Assembly: GCA_026122225.1 (NCBI GenBank)
Contig: JANEZZ010002679.1
Span: 186,001-250,000 of the forward strand
From: Heloderma charlesbogerti
Taxonomy: Eukaryota; Chordata; Lepidosauria; Squamata; Helodermatidae
Direction of reading: 5' to 3'
Length of the DNA stretch: 64,000 nt
The translations under genes and the position numbers were made by a program. Positions 21,344-31,536 of this stretch are shown here, piece by piece. The notes under the pieces are model-generated. The model did not search any database and was not told the origin of the DNA. It was given only the letters and a program-made list of their open reading frames with translations. The first letter of the stretch is position 1. Each line of letters opens with the position of its first letter.

Positions 21344-22130
21344 CATAGAATCATAGAATAGTAGGGTTGGAAGGGGCCTACAAGGCCATCGAGTCCAGCC
21401 CCCTGCTCAATGCAGGAATCCAAGTCAGAGTATCCCTGACAGATGGCTGTCCAGCCTCGTCTTGAACGCCTCCAGTGTGGGAGAGCCCACCACCTCCCCA
21501 GGTAATTGGTTCCATTGTCGTATTGATCTAACAGTCAGGAAGTTTTTCCTGATGTTCAGCTAGAATCTGGCTTCCTGTAACTTGAGCCCATTATTCCGTG
21601 TCCTGCACTCTGGGATGATCAAGAAGAGATCCTAGCCCTCCTCTCTGTGACAACCTTTGAAGTACTTGAAGAGTGCTATCATATCTCCCCTCAGTCTTCT
21701 CTTCTCAAGGATAAACATGCCCAGTTCTTTCAGTCTCCCCTTATAGGGCTTTGTTTCCAGTCCCCTGAACATCTTCGTTGCCCTCCTCTGAAAACTTTGT
21801 CTCCCCCACTTCTTAAAGCGTAGCGCCCAGAACTGGATACAATACTCAAGATGAGGCCTAACCAGTGCTGAATAGAGGGGAACTAGTACTTCACGTGATT
21901 TGGAAGCTATACTTCTATTAATGCAGCCCAAAATAGCATTTGCCTTTTTTGCAACCACATCACATTGTTGGCTCACATGCAGCTTGTGATCTACAACAAT
22001 TCCAAGATCCTTCTTGCTTGTAGTATTGTTGAGCCAAGTATTGCCCAATAATTTCCTGATAGGAGCCGTTTCTTTCTTTTTCTTAATTAACCCTGTTCTT
22101 TCTGCTCTGCACTGTTTCATTTTGCACGGT
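21344..22130 (-). mobile_element. CR1 LINE 3' portion, classic ATTCTATGA-tailed lineage
   Basis: Begins with TCATAGAATCATAGAAT, the reverse complement of the standard CR1 3' octamer repeat, then GGTTGGAAGGGGCCT and the end of ORF2. This lineage differs from the TTCTTATG-tailed copies. The copy is 5' truncated near 22130, within the C-terminal region of ORF2. Confidence 0.93.
21632..22120 (-). pseudogene. CR1 ORF2 C-terminal fragment
   Basis: A 162-residue open frame with the conserved post-polymerase region of CR1 ORF2: [32 protein letters not shown] and [16 protein letters not shown]. The catalytic palm is absent through 5' truncation. Beyond 21632 homology continues through a stop into the last ORF2 residues and the 3' UTR. 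Confidence 0.88.
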
Positions 22131-23301
22131 TAGCAAAATACTGGTTCTAAAGTGCTAATGATTATCCACAGTTTTGTTTTGTTTTTTTCAAGCAGGTTTA
22201 TGATTTCAATATACATGACGTTTTGCGGAATACAAACTGAAAAAAGCAAAAGCTTTACTTGATTGAATAACAGATAAATACTTTATCATTTGAGAAATGA
22301 GGAATGCATTTCCAGAATCTTGTTCTTGTTTTTACAAAACTTAAGGAGACTTTTCACAGGTGTTCAGTTTTGTTTAAAATCCAATTAAATATTTTACTAT
22401 AGTTTGTGTCTATGTCTATCTCAAACAACTTGAAGTTAAAAAAAAAAGTGAAGAGGATATGATTGTAAAACAATAATAATATTCTACTGAAAAATAATTA
22501 GAAAGGGAAAACATGAACCAGATTCCTATACAATTTGCCAGGTAAGCATCTATTCTAGGTAAGTATATCAGATTATATCTCCCCTCTTGTACTATGCTTG
22601 ATGGATTAGGATTTTGTGGATCTTGCTGCCTGGTCGTCCTCTTCTCCAGCAGAGAAAAATGGGACTGTCAAAATAATGGAAGAGTAGATTGTTTCCTAGT
22701 TGGGACTAATGGCTGTGGTTAAACTAGATTCAACAGCAAGAGATCTGTAATTAATTTTTTTAAGGAGGTTAAATGCAGCCACCACTAGGGCCCCAATTCA
22801 GATTAGAAACATGGATTTAGAGCAGGGCACTTGTATCTTTACCCCACGCACCAGTGACAGGGCAGAATTCAGTTCAAGAACATGGTGTAGGGAGGAAAGG
22901 GTTAACTATACCCTCTTCCAACAAGCACCATGGTCCGGATTACATCCCAAGACCCCAAAGCTGCATTTAGCCTTTTAGAAAACCTCAGGCAGGACCAGCC
23001 CTGTCAGGCAGCAGGGTGAACTGCTTCAGGTGGCGCCATGGGGCGGGGCGGGGCAATTGATGAAGGCAGGATTTGGTGTCTAAATGGTACAGCAAGACTT
23101 TTTAAAGTATTGTCCTTAGCAGAGGGAAATATTTAGGGTCTACTTCAGGCAGCTGTCACAAGTAGCGCCCCTTCTATTAGGGGGAACCTGTCACTTTCTC
23201 CTGGTTTTCTTCCAAAGAAATGACATGACAATATAAATGCAGCAACTATAGACTTTATTAACCCTTGTTACAGCACAGGATAATTCAAGTTGGCAGTTGT
23301 G
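22131..23301. other. Unassigned region
   Basis: AT-rich at first. The stretch 22985-23180 (CAGGCAGCAGGGTGAACTG, later GGCAGCTGTCACAAGTAGC) looks like a dispersed repeat fragment, but no ends could be set. Confidence 0.35.
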
Positions 23302-23319
23302 GGACCGGACTCTCTTCTT
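23302..23319. repeat. Target-site duplication (left) of L1-derived insertion
   Basis: GGACCGGACTCTCTTCTT, identical over 18 bp to 27995-28012. Confidence 0.92.
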
Positions 23320-23720
23320 TCTTTCTTTTTTGAATTTCTTTTTATTTATTTTAGCTTTATAAATGAAATAAACAATACCAAAATTACCAACAACCTGATC
23401 AATACTAAAATTTCCAACAGTGCAATATTCTGATGAGGACACCATAATAACAAAAAGAGAAGGGGGGGAGGAAAAGGAGGAGGAAAGGAAGTGAAGAAAA
23501 AAGAAGATTCTTTCCCCTACCCTCCCCCTCTCCCTCTCCCTCCCCTTTAAAGAATTAAGTTTAAACTCCAATACCCCCCAGCCTCTGATGCCATTCTATT
23601 TTAAAAACTATATCTATAACCTTAACAATCTTACAATTTAATAAACAACCTTACATTTCAATATCATATCATCAATCTTATATCAAAAAACAGGTCTACA
23701 GTTCATTCTCAATAGCCTAT

Positions 23721-23760
23721 ATTAATAATAATAATAATAAGGAGGAGGAGGAGAAGGAGA
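23721..23760. repeat. (AAT)n and (GGA)n simple repeats
   Basis: An AATAAT run followed by a GGAGGA run within the L1-derived 3' region. Confidence 0.85.
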
Positions 23761-23771
23761 AATATGTTTTT

Positions 23772-23873
23772 TAAGAACATAAGAAGAGCCTTGCTGGATC
23801 AGACCAAGGGTCCATCTAGTCCACCATTCTGTTCACACAGAAGCCAAACAGCTGTCAACCGAGAACCCACAAG
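23772..23873 (-). mobile_element. CR1 LINE 3' end, reverse, nested
   Basis: TTAAGAACATAAGAAGAGCC, then GGATCAGACCAAGGG and CTAGTCCACCATTCTG. A 100 bp copy between the L1-derived sequence and the Bov-B 3' end. Confidence 0.85.
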
Positions 23874-24002
23874 GAGGTTGTTGTTGTTGTTGTTCAGCCG
23901 TTAAGTCGTGTCCGACTCGTTGTGACCCCATGGACCATAGCACGCCAGGCCTTCCTGTCCTGCGCTCTCTACCGGAGTGTGCTCAAGTTCATATTCATTG
24001 CA

Positions 24003-25538
24003 TCAGTGATCTAGCCATCTCATCCTCTGCCATCCCTTTCTCCTTTTGCCTTCAATCTTTCCCAGCATCAGGGTCTTTTCCAGGGAGTTTTCTCTTTGCA
24101 TTAGGTGGCCAAAATATTTGAGCTTCAGCTTCAGTATCTGTCCTTCCAATGAGCACTCAGGGTTGATTTCCTTTAGGATGGACTGATTTGACCTCCTTGC
24201 AGTCCAGGGGACTCGTAAGAGTCTTCTCCAGCACCACAGTTCGAAAGCATCAATTCTTCGGCGCTCAGCCTTCCTTATAGTCCAGCTCTCACAGCCATAC
24301 ATTACTACTGGGAAAACCATAGCTTTGATTAGACGGACCTTTGTCGGCAAGGTGATGTCTCTGCTTCTTACTATGCTGTCTAGGTTTGCCATAGCTTTCC
24401 TCCCAAGGAGCAAGCGTCTTTTAATTTCATGGCTACAGTCACTGTCTGCGGTGATCTTGGAGCCCAAGAAAGTAAAATCTGTCACTGCTTCCATTTCTTC
24501 CCCTTCTATATGCCAGGAAGTGATGGGGCCAGATGCCATGATCTTAGTTTTTTTAATGTTGAGTTTCAAACCAGCTTTTGCACTCTCCTCTTCCACCCTC
24601 AACAAGAGGCTCTTTAGATCCTCTTCGCTTTCTGCCATTAGGGTGGTATCATCTGCGTATCGGAGGTTGTTGATAATTCTCCCGGCAATCTTAATTCCAA
24701 CCTCTGATTCATCCAACCTGGCATTTCTCATGATGTACTCTGCATATAAGTTAATTAAGCAGGGCGACAATATGCAGCCTTGTCATACTCCTTTCCCAAT
24801 TTTGAACCAATCGGTTGTTCCATGTCTGGTTCTTACTGTTGCTTCTTGGCCCTCGTAAAGGTTTCTCAGGAGACAGGTAAGGTGGTCTGGTACTCCCATC
24901 TCTTTAAGAATTTGCCAGAGTTTGTTGTGATCCATACAATCAAAGGCTTTAGCATAGTCAATGAAGCAGAAATAGACGTTTTTCTGGAATTCTCTTGCTT
25001 TCTCCATGATCCAGCAAATCTTGGTGATTTGATCTCTAGTTCCTCTGCCTCTTCAGAACCCAGCTTGTACGTCCGGTAGTTCTCGGTTCACATACTGCTG
25101 AAGCCTAGCTTGTAGGATTTTGAGCATCACCTTGCTGCCATGTGAAATGAGCACAATTGTATGGTAGTTTGAACACTCTTTGGCATTGCCTTTCTTTGGA
25201 ATTGGAATGTAAACTGACCTTTTCCAGTCTTGTGGCCACTGTTGAGTGTTCCAAATTTGCTGGCATATTGAGTGCAGCACTTTAACAGCATCATCTTTTA
25301 GGATCTTAAATAGCTCAGCTGGAAAACTGTCATCTCCACTAGCTTTTCTCTTAGTAATGTTTCCTAAGGCCCACTTGACTTCACTCTCGAGGATGTCCGG
25401 CTCAAATTCTGTGACCACACTATCATGGCTATCAGGGACATTAAGATCTTTCCTGTATAGTTCTTCTGTGTATTCTTTCCACCTCTTCTTAATCTTATCT
25501 GCTTCTGTTAGGTCCCTGCCTTCTTTGCCCTTTATCAT
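24003..25538 (-). pseudogene. Bov-B reverse transcriptase region, broken
   Basis: RT domain in three open pieces on the minus strand. 25538-25053 holds the N-terminal palm and fingers (VYIPIPKKGNAKECSNY). 25007-24783 holds CFIDYAKAFD with the first catalytic Asp. 24770-24003 holds LRYADDTTL (the YADD box, residues 38-41 of that frame) and the thumb and C-terminal zinc-type region. Breaks include a TGA near 24782 where GVRQGC expects Arg, consistent with CGA to TGA deamination, and a TGA for Gln near 25053. The copy at 46265 keeps the normal codons at both sites. Confidence 0.9.
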
Positions 25539-25708
25539 GCCTGTCTTTGCACAAAATGTTCGCTCGATATCTCCGATTTTCTTGAAGTGACATTTCTACT
25601 CTTTCCCATTCTATTGTTTTCCTCGATTTCTTTGCATTGTTCATTTAAGAAGGCCTTCTTGTCTCTCCGTGCTATTCTCTGGAACTCTGCATTCAGTTGG
25701 ATATATCT

Positions 25709-27024
25709 TCACCTTTCTCCTTTGCTTTTCGCTTCCCTTCTTTCCTCAGCTCCTCGTAAAGCCTCATCAGACAGCCACTTTGCTTTCTTGCATTTCTTTT
25801 TCTTTGGGATGGATTTCGTTGCTGCCTCCTGAACAATGTTACGGACCTCCGTCCGTAGTTCCTCAGGCACTCTGTCTACCAGGTCTAATCCCTTAAATCT
25901 ATTCATTGCTTCCACTGTATATTCATAAGGGATATGATTTAGGTCATACCTGAATGGTTTAGTGGTTTTCCCTACGTTCTTCAATTTAAGCCGAAATTTT
26001 GCAACAAGAAGCTCATGATCTGAGCCACAGTCAGCTCCAGGTCTGACTGTATAGAGCTTCTCCATCTTTGGCTGCAAAGTACATAATCAATCTGATTTCG
26101 ATATTGACCATCTGGTGATGTCCATGTGTAGAGTCGCCTCTTGTGCTGTTGGAAAAGACTGTTTGCTATGATCAGTGTGTTCTCTTGGCAAAACTCTATT
26201 AGCCTTTGTCCTGCTTCATTTGGTACACCAAGGCCATGCTTGCCTGTTATCCCGGTGATTTCTTGACTTCCTACTTCAGCATTCCAATCCCCTATGATGA
26301 AAAGGACATCATTTTTTGGTGTTAGTTCTAGAAGGTGTTGTAGGTCTTCATAGAACCGATCAACCTCAGCTTCTTTGGCCTCAGTGGTTGGGACATATAC
26401 TTGAATTACTGTGATGTTGAATGGTTTGCCTTGGATTTGTACTGAGATCATTCTGTCATTTTTGAGATTGTACCCCAGTACTGCTTTTCCCACCCTTTTG
26501 TTGACTATGAGTGCTACTCCATTTCTTCTAAGGGATTCTTGCCCACAGTAGTAGATATAATGGTCACCTGAATTAAATTCACCCATGCTTGTCCATTTTA
26601 GTTCGCTGATTCCCAAGATGTCAATGTTCAATCTTGCCATCTCATGTTTGACCACCTCCAGCTTACCTTGATTCATTGATCTTACATTCCATGTTCCTAA
26701 ACGATATTGTTCTTTACAGCATCGGATTTTCTTTTCACCACCAGACATATCCACAGCTGTGTGTCCTTTTGGCTTTGGCCCAGCCGCTTCACTCTTTCTG
26801 GCGCTACTTGGAAATACCCTCTGCTCTTCCTCAGTAGTATATTGGACACCTTCTGACCTGAGGGGCTCATCTTCCGGCATCATATCTTTTAGCCTTGTGA
26901 TACGTTCCATGGGGTTTTCTTGGCAAGAATACTGGAGTGGGTTGCCATTTCCTTCTCCAGTGGACCACATTTTGTCAGAACTCTCCACCATGACCTGTCT
27001 GTCTTGGGTGGCCCTGCACGGCAT
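25709..27024 (-). pseudogene. Bov-B APE endonuclease region, frameshifted
   Basis: From 27024 a 347-codon frame has a leader (STGEGNGNPLQYSC), then endonuclease motifs GTWNVRSM (Asn113), ISELKW (Glu141), IQVYVPT (Tyr210), IGDWNAEVG (Asp246, Asn248) and QIDYVL. A frameshift near 26060 moves the last motif GSDHELLVA (Asp-His pair) to the frame 26077-25709, which continues into the Lys-rich linker (SIPKKKKCKKAKW). A further shift separates this from the RT. In RTE elements the endonuclease and RT form one polyprotein. Confidence 0.9.
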
Positions 27025-27320
27025 AGCTTATGGCTTCACTGAGTTATGCAAGCCCCTTCGCCACAACAAGGCAGTGATCCATGAAGGGGAGAAAAAATAT
27101 AGTGTTATATAATATTAAAACTTTAAATAAACCTTCAACAATCAGTAATATATTTTTTATATAAATGCATTACCCTCAAACAATAAATTTAAATACAGCA
27201 TACCATATCTATTTTGAAATAAGAAAATATAAAGAAAAGCAAGAAAAAAAGAAAGATGAAAGAGAATAAATTCATATATGTATAATCATTTCTCTTCTGA
27301 CCTAGCCTGGATCATGTAGA

Positions 27321-27994
27321 CTAAACACAAGCCGTTAACAAAGCTTGTTTAAAGATTCCAGTTCCTGGGGTTGTAACAGGAATCTCATGCATTTTTACGT
27401 TCAACCACGCCTCCGCCATTTCATGATTTAGAAACTTCTTCATCTGACCTTCAGACACAATACAAAGTGTAGCAAGATATTTTAAGTAATATTGTAAGTT
27501 TATTTGTTTTGCCATATTTTTTGCTTTGATAAATTGCCTTCTTTTATTCACCAGCTCTTTGATGTAATCTGGAAATAACATAACTTTATCTTGTTTCCAG
27601 GAAAAGCTTCCACCCTCTCTTGCCAAACGCAGGATATAATTCTTTGTGGAGACTTTTGCAAATTGGACTATGATCATGTAATCAGTCCCTTTAGCATTTG
27701 GCACATGAAATGCCTGCTCAATATCAAGTAAATAATCAGATGGGATAGGGAGTATCTCATGCAAAATTTATCCACAAAAATAGGCAATTTTACATCATTA
27801 GACAGATTTTTAATCCCAATAATATGTACATTGGATCTCCTCGTGAAGGCCTCCAGTTGAGAAATTCTATCAGAGGCATTTTTAAAACAAATTTGTGTCA
27901 TAGTTTCATTTCCTGCCACTCGGTCTTCTAGCTCATTAATTTTCATCTCCATTTTTTGCCATGATGCAATAATTAAATCTACAGCTCCTTGCAA
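27321..27994 (-). pseudogene. L1 ORF1 protein fragment (coiled coil, RRM, C-terminal domain)
   Basis: L1 ORF1p is the RNA-binding chaperone of L1. The first piece (27994-27674) shows the end of a coiled coil and the conserved linker ELEDRVAGNE, then LEAFTRRSNVHIIGI, corresponding to the L1 ENRSRRNNIRI motif. After a frameshift near 27770 the second piece (27764-27321) has IEQAFHVPNAKGTDY, MIIVQFAKVSTKNYIL and DKVMLFPDYIKELVNKRR, matching the RRM and C-terminal domain of ORF1p, and ends normally with FLNHEMAEAWL. The 5' part of the coiled coil is lost by truncation at the target duplication. Confidence 0.82.
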
Positions 27995-28012
27995 GGACCG
28001 GACTCTCTTCTT
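27995..28012. repeat. Target-site duplication (right) of L1-derived insertion
   Basis: GGACCGGACTCTCTTCTT, identical to 23302-23319. Confidence 0.92.
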
Positions 28013-28016
28013 AAGA

Positions 28017-28212
28017 GTTAAGTAACTGCAACATAAGATGGAATGCCTCTGAGCAGTACCGGTAAGTATCTGCAGAAACAGGATGAAGATCCCCAGAATG
28101 GGGTAAGTAGCTGAAGGACTAGGGTGAATGCCCATGGAGCAATAGAAGTAAGTAGCTGCTGGATCAGAGAGAATGCCTCCATAGTGGTGCCAGCCATAGG
28201 TAAGTAGTCCAT
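28017..28212 (+). repeat. Diverged 43-50 bp tandem repeat with GTAAGTA in each unit
   Basis: Units begin TTAAGTAACTGC (28018), GGTAAGTATCTGC (28061), GGTAAGTAGCTG (28106), AGTAAGTAGCTGC (28149) and GGTAAGTAG (28198). Each is followed by a CAGGRTGAATGCC-type segment. The GTAAGT core equals a consensus 5' splice donor, probably by chance. Origin unknown. Confidence 0.6.
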
Positions 28213-28751
28213 CTAAAAAGGACCATCAGGTACTGAGTTTTCTATCGAAGTAAGTCTTTTCTTGTCCACTTGTTCTTGTGTTTTCCTTTCTGCACTGGGA
28301 GGTCTCTCCTACCTTCTGCTTCAACTCTTTGGCCTTCTAATGAGCCAGCTGGCCCTTTCCCCCTTCCTATCACCCTTTTTGATATCTTCTGTTCTTTGTT
28401 CCTCTCCTGTTGCTCCTTCCAGCCACTCTTTCTGCACCTCTTTGCTCCTGCTTCATCTTTCTTCGCTTTCCCTCGAGCTTCCAGCATTCAGGCTTTTATT
28501 CTGTGCTTCTGCCCTGCCTCCTACTTGTCCCCCGAACCACTTAAAGAGACCTTGTCCTGACTGCCTTTCCTTCTGTTTAGCAAGCCCAAGCTGTGGTGGG
28601 CTAGTGTTGCTGAGCACCCAGGGAAATCTGGAGGGTTGTCCAACAACCCCTGATGGTTCCTCACAGCTACAAAATGGTCTGGCACTAACGGCAGGAGGTA
28701 TAAGCACGAATCTCTCACCATCACACTGAATTTGCCCCTAAACTAGCATTT
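28213..28751. other. Unassigned spacer
   Basis: C/T-rich on the plus strand. The 155-codon forward frame at 28262 reflects this Ser/Leu/Pro bias, with no domain. Confidence 0.4.
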
Positions 28752-28848
28752 TTTGGACTGCAATCAAAACATACTTTCTAGGGAGTAATCCCCATTAAAT
28801 GCAGTGGGATCTACTTCTAAGTAAACATGCATAGGCTTGTGCTGTTAT
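28752..28848. mobile_element. Palindromic MITE (TGCAATC / GCATAGG family)
   Basis: ACTGCAATCAAAACATAC, CTAGGGAGTAATCCCCATT, GCAGTGGGATCTACTTC and AAGTAAACATGCATAGGC make a hairpin-like unit, same design as 16621 and 30034. Confidence 0.65.
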
Positions 28849-29149
28849 GCACTTGTGGGGTAAGAAAATACATTCAGCTGATTAATTTAGTGTACCTTGG
28901 TGCCCTGTCATTAACTACTGGAACAGGTTTAAACCTGAATAAAACCTCCAGAAAGAATGGTTAGCTATGATTTAATATAATTTTAATTGAAAAAGATGTA
29001 GTATCATGAAAGATTTGGATTGCTCTTGCTATCAAATGTGTGACATTTTTTTAGCTAACTGTTGCATGTGTTTTTTTAATTGTGTTTGTTTTTTAAAAAA
29101 TCTGAATTTTAAAAAAAGAATGGGACAAACATGGCAAATGCAGATTTGT

Positions 29150-29223
29150 TGCTGAGCAGCAGCACTGAGAAGGGAGTTCGACTAGATGACCTCCAAGTTT
29201 CCTTCCAAGTCTATGATTCTATG
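29150..29223 (+). mobile_element. CR1 LINE 3' tail, classic lineage
   Basis: GGAGTTCGACTAGATGACCT, then CCTTCCAAGTCTATGATTC and TATGG: the standard CR1 3' end with the ATTCTATG octamer. Only about 75 bp remain. Confidence 0.8.
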
Positions 29224-29474
29224 GCACTGCCATTGCCAATTAAAATCTGAGAGCAACTGGGGGCTGCAGCAGATGGAGCCCAATCTGAGAAGACTAGCAA
29301 CAGCCACTCTGCCTGAGCAGGGTGGTTCCTGGCTTGAGCAAAGGGACCGGGGACCAAATTTCCCCATAGAGGGCCATTTAAATTTAAAATGTACATGGGA
29401 AAAGCTTACCATGTAAAACCCCCAGGCACATATTCTCTGGGTCAAATCCACTATCCCCACCACCCCGTAGGAGG

Positions 29475-29623
29475 CTTTAAACCAGGGGTGGGGAACATGT
29501 GGCCCTCCAGATGTTGCCAGACCGCAACTCCTATTTGCCCTAGCCAGCATGGTCAATAGTGAGGGATAAGATGCAGTGCAACAACGTATGGAGAGCAAGA
29601 CATTCCCCATCCCTGCTTTAAAT
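29475..29623. mobile_element. hAT-type palindromic MITE with 8 bp target duplication
   Basis: The element itself spans 29483-29615. It starts CAGGGGTGGGGAACATGTGG and ends CATTCCCCATCCCTG. Flanks are CTTTAAAC (29475-29482) and CTTTAAAT (29616-29623), a 7 of 8 match, the duplication length of hAT transposition. The body carries the CCCTCCAGATGTTG segment of a widespread sauropsid MITE. The copy at 60489 is the same family and 62393 is a relative. No coding. Confidence 0.85.
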
Positions 29624-30033
29624 TGTGAGGTTAAAGGTCATCCTTTGGCACTTTAAAGGGCTGCTGAGGGGAGATGGGGAAGAATTTCCCCAAGGGAGCA
29701 CTAGACTGATGCTAGTTCCTTCATACATGAAATGTTTAACAGGTCTGAAATTGTAATAGTATATGTAGCATTCTTTATATAATATTGTCCATTAGTACTT
29801 CAGAGGCTTCACACACATTATCTCAGTAATCTTTTCAAGAAACAAGTAAGACATGCCAGTTTTATTATCATCATTGCCATATTAAAGATGGAAGGGTGAG
29901 TGAATAGGGGCTTGCCTAAAACTAGGTTCAGGGGTAAGGTAACATTTGAACCAGGGACTTGCCAGTTCATTCATTTAATTATATTACACTTACTGCCTTG
30001 CAAACTATTCTTATTCACCCAGAAAAATAGATG
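29624..30033. other. Unassigned spacer
   Basis: No gene or repeat recognised. Confidence 0.4.
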
Positions 30034-30125
30034 TACAGCATGATCCTAAGCATGTGGACTTGGAAATAAGACACACTGGATTTTGGTGAAATTTACTGCC
30101 AAGGAAGTATGCCTGGGATTACAGC
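30034..30125. mobile_element. Palindromic MITE (GCATGATCCTAAGCATG)
   Basis: GTACAGCATGATCCTAAGC on the left pairs with GCCTGGGATTACAGCAT on the right, with TGGACTTGGAAATAAG against TTTACTGCCAAGGAAG inside. Diverged relative of the short palindromic family. Confidence 0.55.
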
Positions 30126-31350
30126 ATAAATATGGATTGTAATGAAAAGTTGGATCAGGAACACAGACCTTGTTTCCATCATTTTTTCTATTTTCTTTCT
30201 TTTCTTTCGTAATTGACTGTGTCAAATATTAAATCACCATCTTGCATATGACGTCTTGCATATGTATTATTCATCACAGGATCCAGTTTGGTGAGTTATG
30301 AAGGGTTATGGTCAGTCAGGATCCCATACACATGGATATACATAATGCCACAAATATGAGAAGCATCACTTGTGAATCCATAAGCAGTACCAGTTGAAGA
30401 ATCTAGCCACAAATTGAACCCACAGAAGCCAGCAGGGAGCTATTCATTTAAGATCAGGGCCCCATAAGGCTTCAATTTCGGTAGATAAGAACAATTCCTA
30501 ATTTTCTCTTCAATGCAGATGTTGAACTGGAATATTGGTTAATTGGTAATTAACAAAATAGCCAATTTATCTACTGATGAAACATCTAAGTTTGTATTTC
30601 TAGTGGATTAAAAGTAATTCAAATATAAATGTTTCATCAGCATGTGAAATTGTACTGCCAAAGTAATTCTCTATTAATTATTTGCAAATGAGTTATTTTT
30701 TCCATCTGAAACCTCAACAAAAAGTCTTAATGAATTAACTTATAGTGAATATCTTTCAAAAAAGCAAATCAGATACCAATTGAACATCCTTCAGTTGTTT
30801 GCCCCTGCAGTCCATTGCCTACTGAAGGAAAAGGCTGGAAACAGTGATCTCTTTTGACTTTCCCCTTGTCTTCTTCCTATCAGTCCAAGCATGCTAGATG
30901 AGCTATGTCTATAGTGTTCGAAGATGAGTACTTATCCTCTGATTTCAGTGGGAGAATGAGAAGTTGAAATCAATGGAAACTATTTTCATTCCATGCTTCC
31001 ATCAAGAAGCCTGCTCTGTCTTCATAGGAACCCTGCAAGGTAGGTTCAGCTGCAAATGACTACAGGAAAGTCACCTGGTGAGCTTAATGACTTAATGTGA
31101 ACCCCAGCCCCCCCTATCCAAGTACAATTTGCAGTCTATACCATTCTACTGCCCTGGATTAAAAGAGATGATCTTCGGATGGATTGTGCTCTAGGTCTAT
31201 GCTGGGTGATTCACAGAACTATTCCATTATTGCTTCAAACCACTACAGGATTCTGGAGTCTTTTTAATCCACTTAAAAATCTTTGAGAACTAAATTATAT
31301 TAGGCTAATTAGAGACAGGAAGGATCCAACTGTGAGCTCCCACTGGCCTC
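30126..31350. other. Unassigned spacer
   Basis: About 1.2 kb of apparently unique AT-rich sequence. No long frame with domain character. Confidence 0.45.
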
Positions 31351-31536
31351 ATTGATGGCACACTAGTATAAACGAACGCTTGTGCAATGTAAATAACACA
31401 ATAGGAAAAACTGGTGAATTTTGGTGCCAGTGCTGAATTTTGTTGGTGCAGCTGAATTTTGGTGGCGAACAGAGCCTTTTTCCTGTTGCACTAGTCATGT
31501 TGCACAAGCGTTAGTTTCCACTAGCACAAAATCAAT
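31351..31536. mobile_element. MITE with about 60 bp inverted ends
   Basis: The left arm (31351-31411) has ACGCTTGTGCAATG and AATAGGAAAAA. The right arm (31476-31536) has TTTTTCCTGTTGCA and TTGCACAAGCGTTAG, inverted. The 64 bp loop repeats GCTGAATTTTG-like segments three times. No coding. Confidence 0.75.

Larger units (their letters stand above)
23874..27094 (-). mobile_element. RTE/Bov-B LINE, nearly full length
   Basis: About 3.2 kb, close to the usual Bov-B length. Read on the minus strand the 5' end is near 27094 (CCCCTTCATGGATCACTGCC). A single polyprotein region (endonuclease then reverse transcriptase) follows, and the 3' end carries GAGTCGGACACGAC then a (CAA)n tail (GTTGTTGTT on the plus strand). 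The 5' leader includes GGCAACCCACTCCAGTA, a signature also familiar from ruminant Bov-B. Bov-B is known to have moved horizontally between squamates and ruminants. Frameshifts and stops make this copy inactive. Confidence 0.93.
23320..27994 (-). mobile_element. ORF1-only L1-derived retroelement, split by later insertions
   Basis: Reverse-strand L1-type insertion with an exact 18 bp target duplication. Read on the minus strand it starts inside ORF1 (27994), carries the rest of ORF1 to about 27321, then a 3' region (27320-27095 and 23771-23320) with a G-rich polypurine tract (about 23460-23545) and an A-rich end of AAGAAAG units. No ORF2 endonuclease or reverse transcriptase of L1 type is present; the large coding block inside is a separate Bov-B. 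This resembles the half-L1 (HAL1) arrangement known in mammals, or an L1 with an internal ORF2 deletion. Confidence 0.75.

Noticed and set aside
23320..27994. Single chimeric L1/Bov-B retroelement
   Set aside because: The 18 bp duplication and L1-type tail belong to the outer unit while Bov-B has its own complete 5' and 3' ends; nesting is simpler.
28262..28729. 155-codon forward Ser/Leu/Pro-rich frame
   Set aside because: Explained by pyrimidine-rich DNA; overlapping frames on both strands are similarly open.
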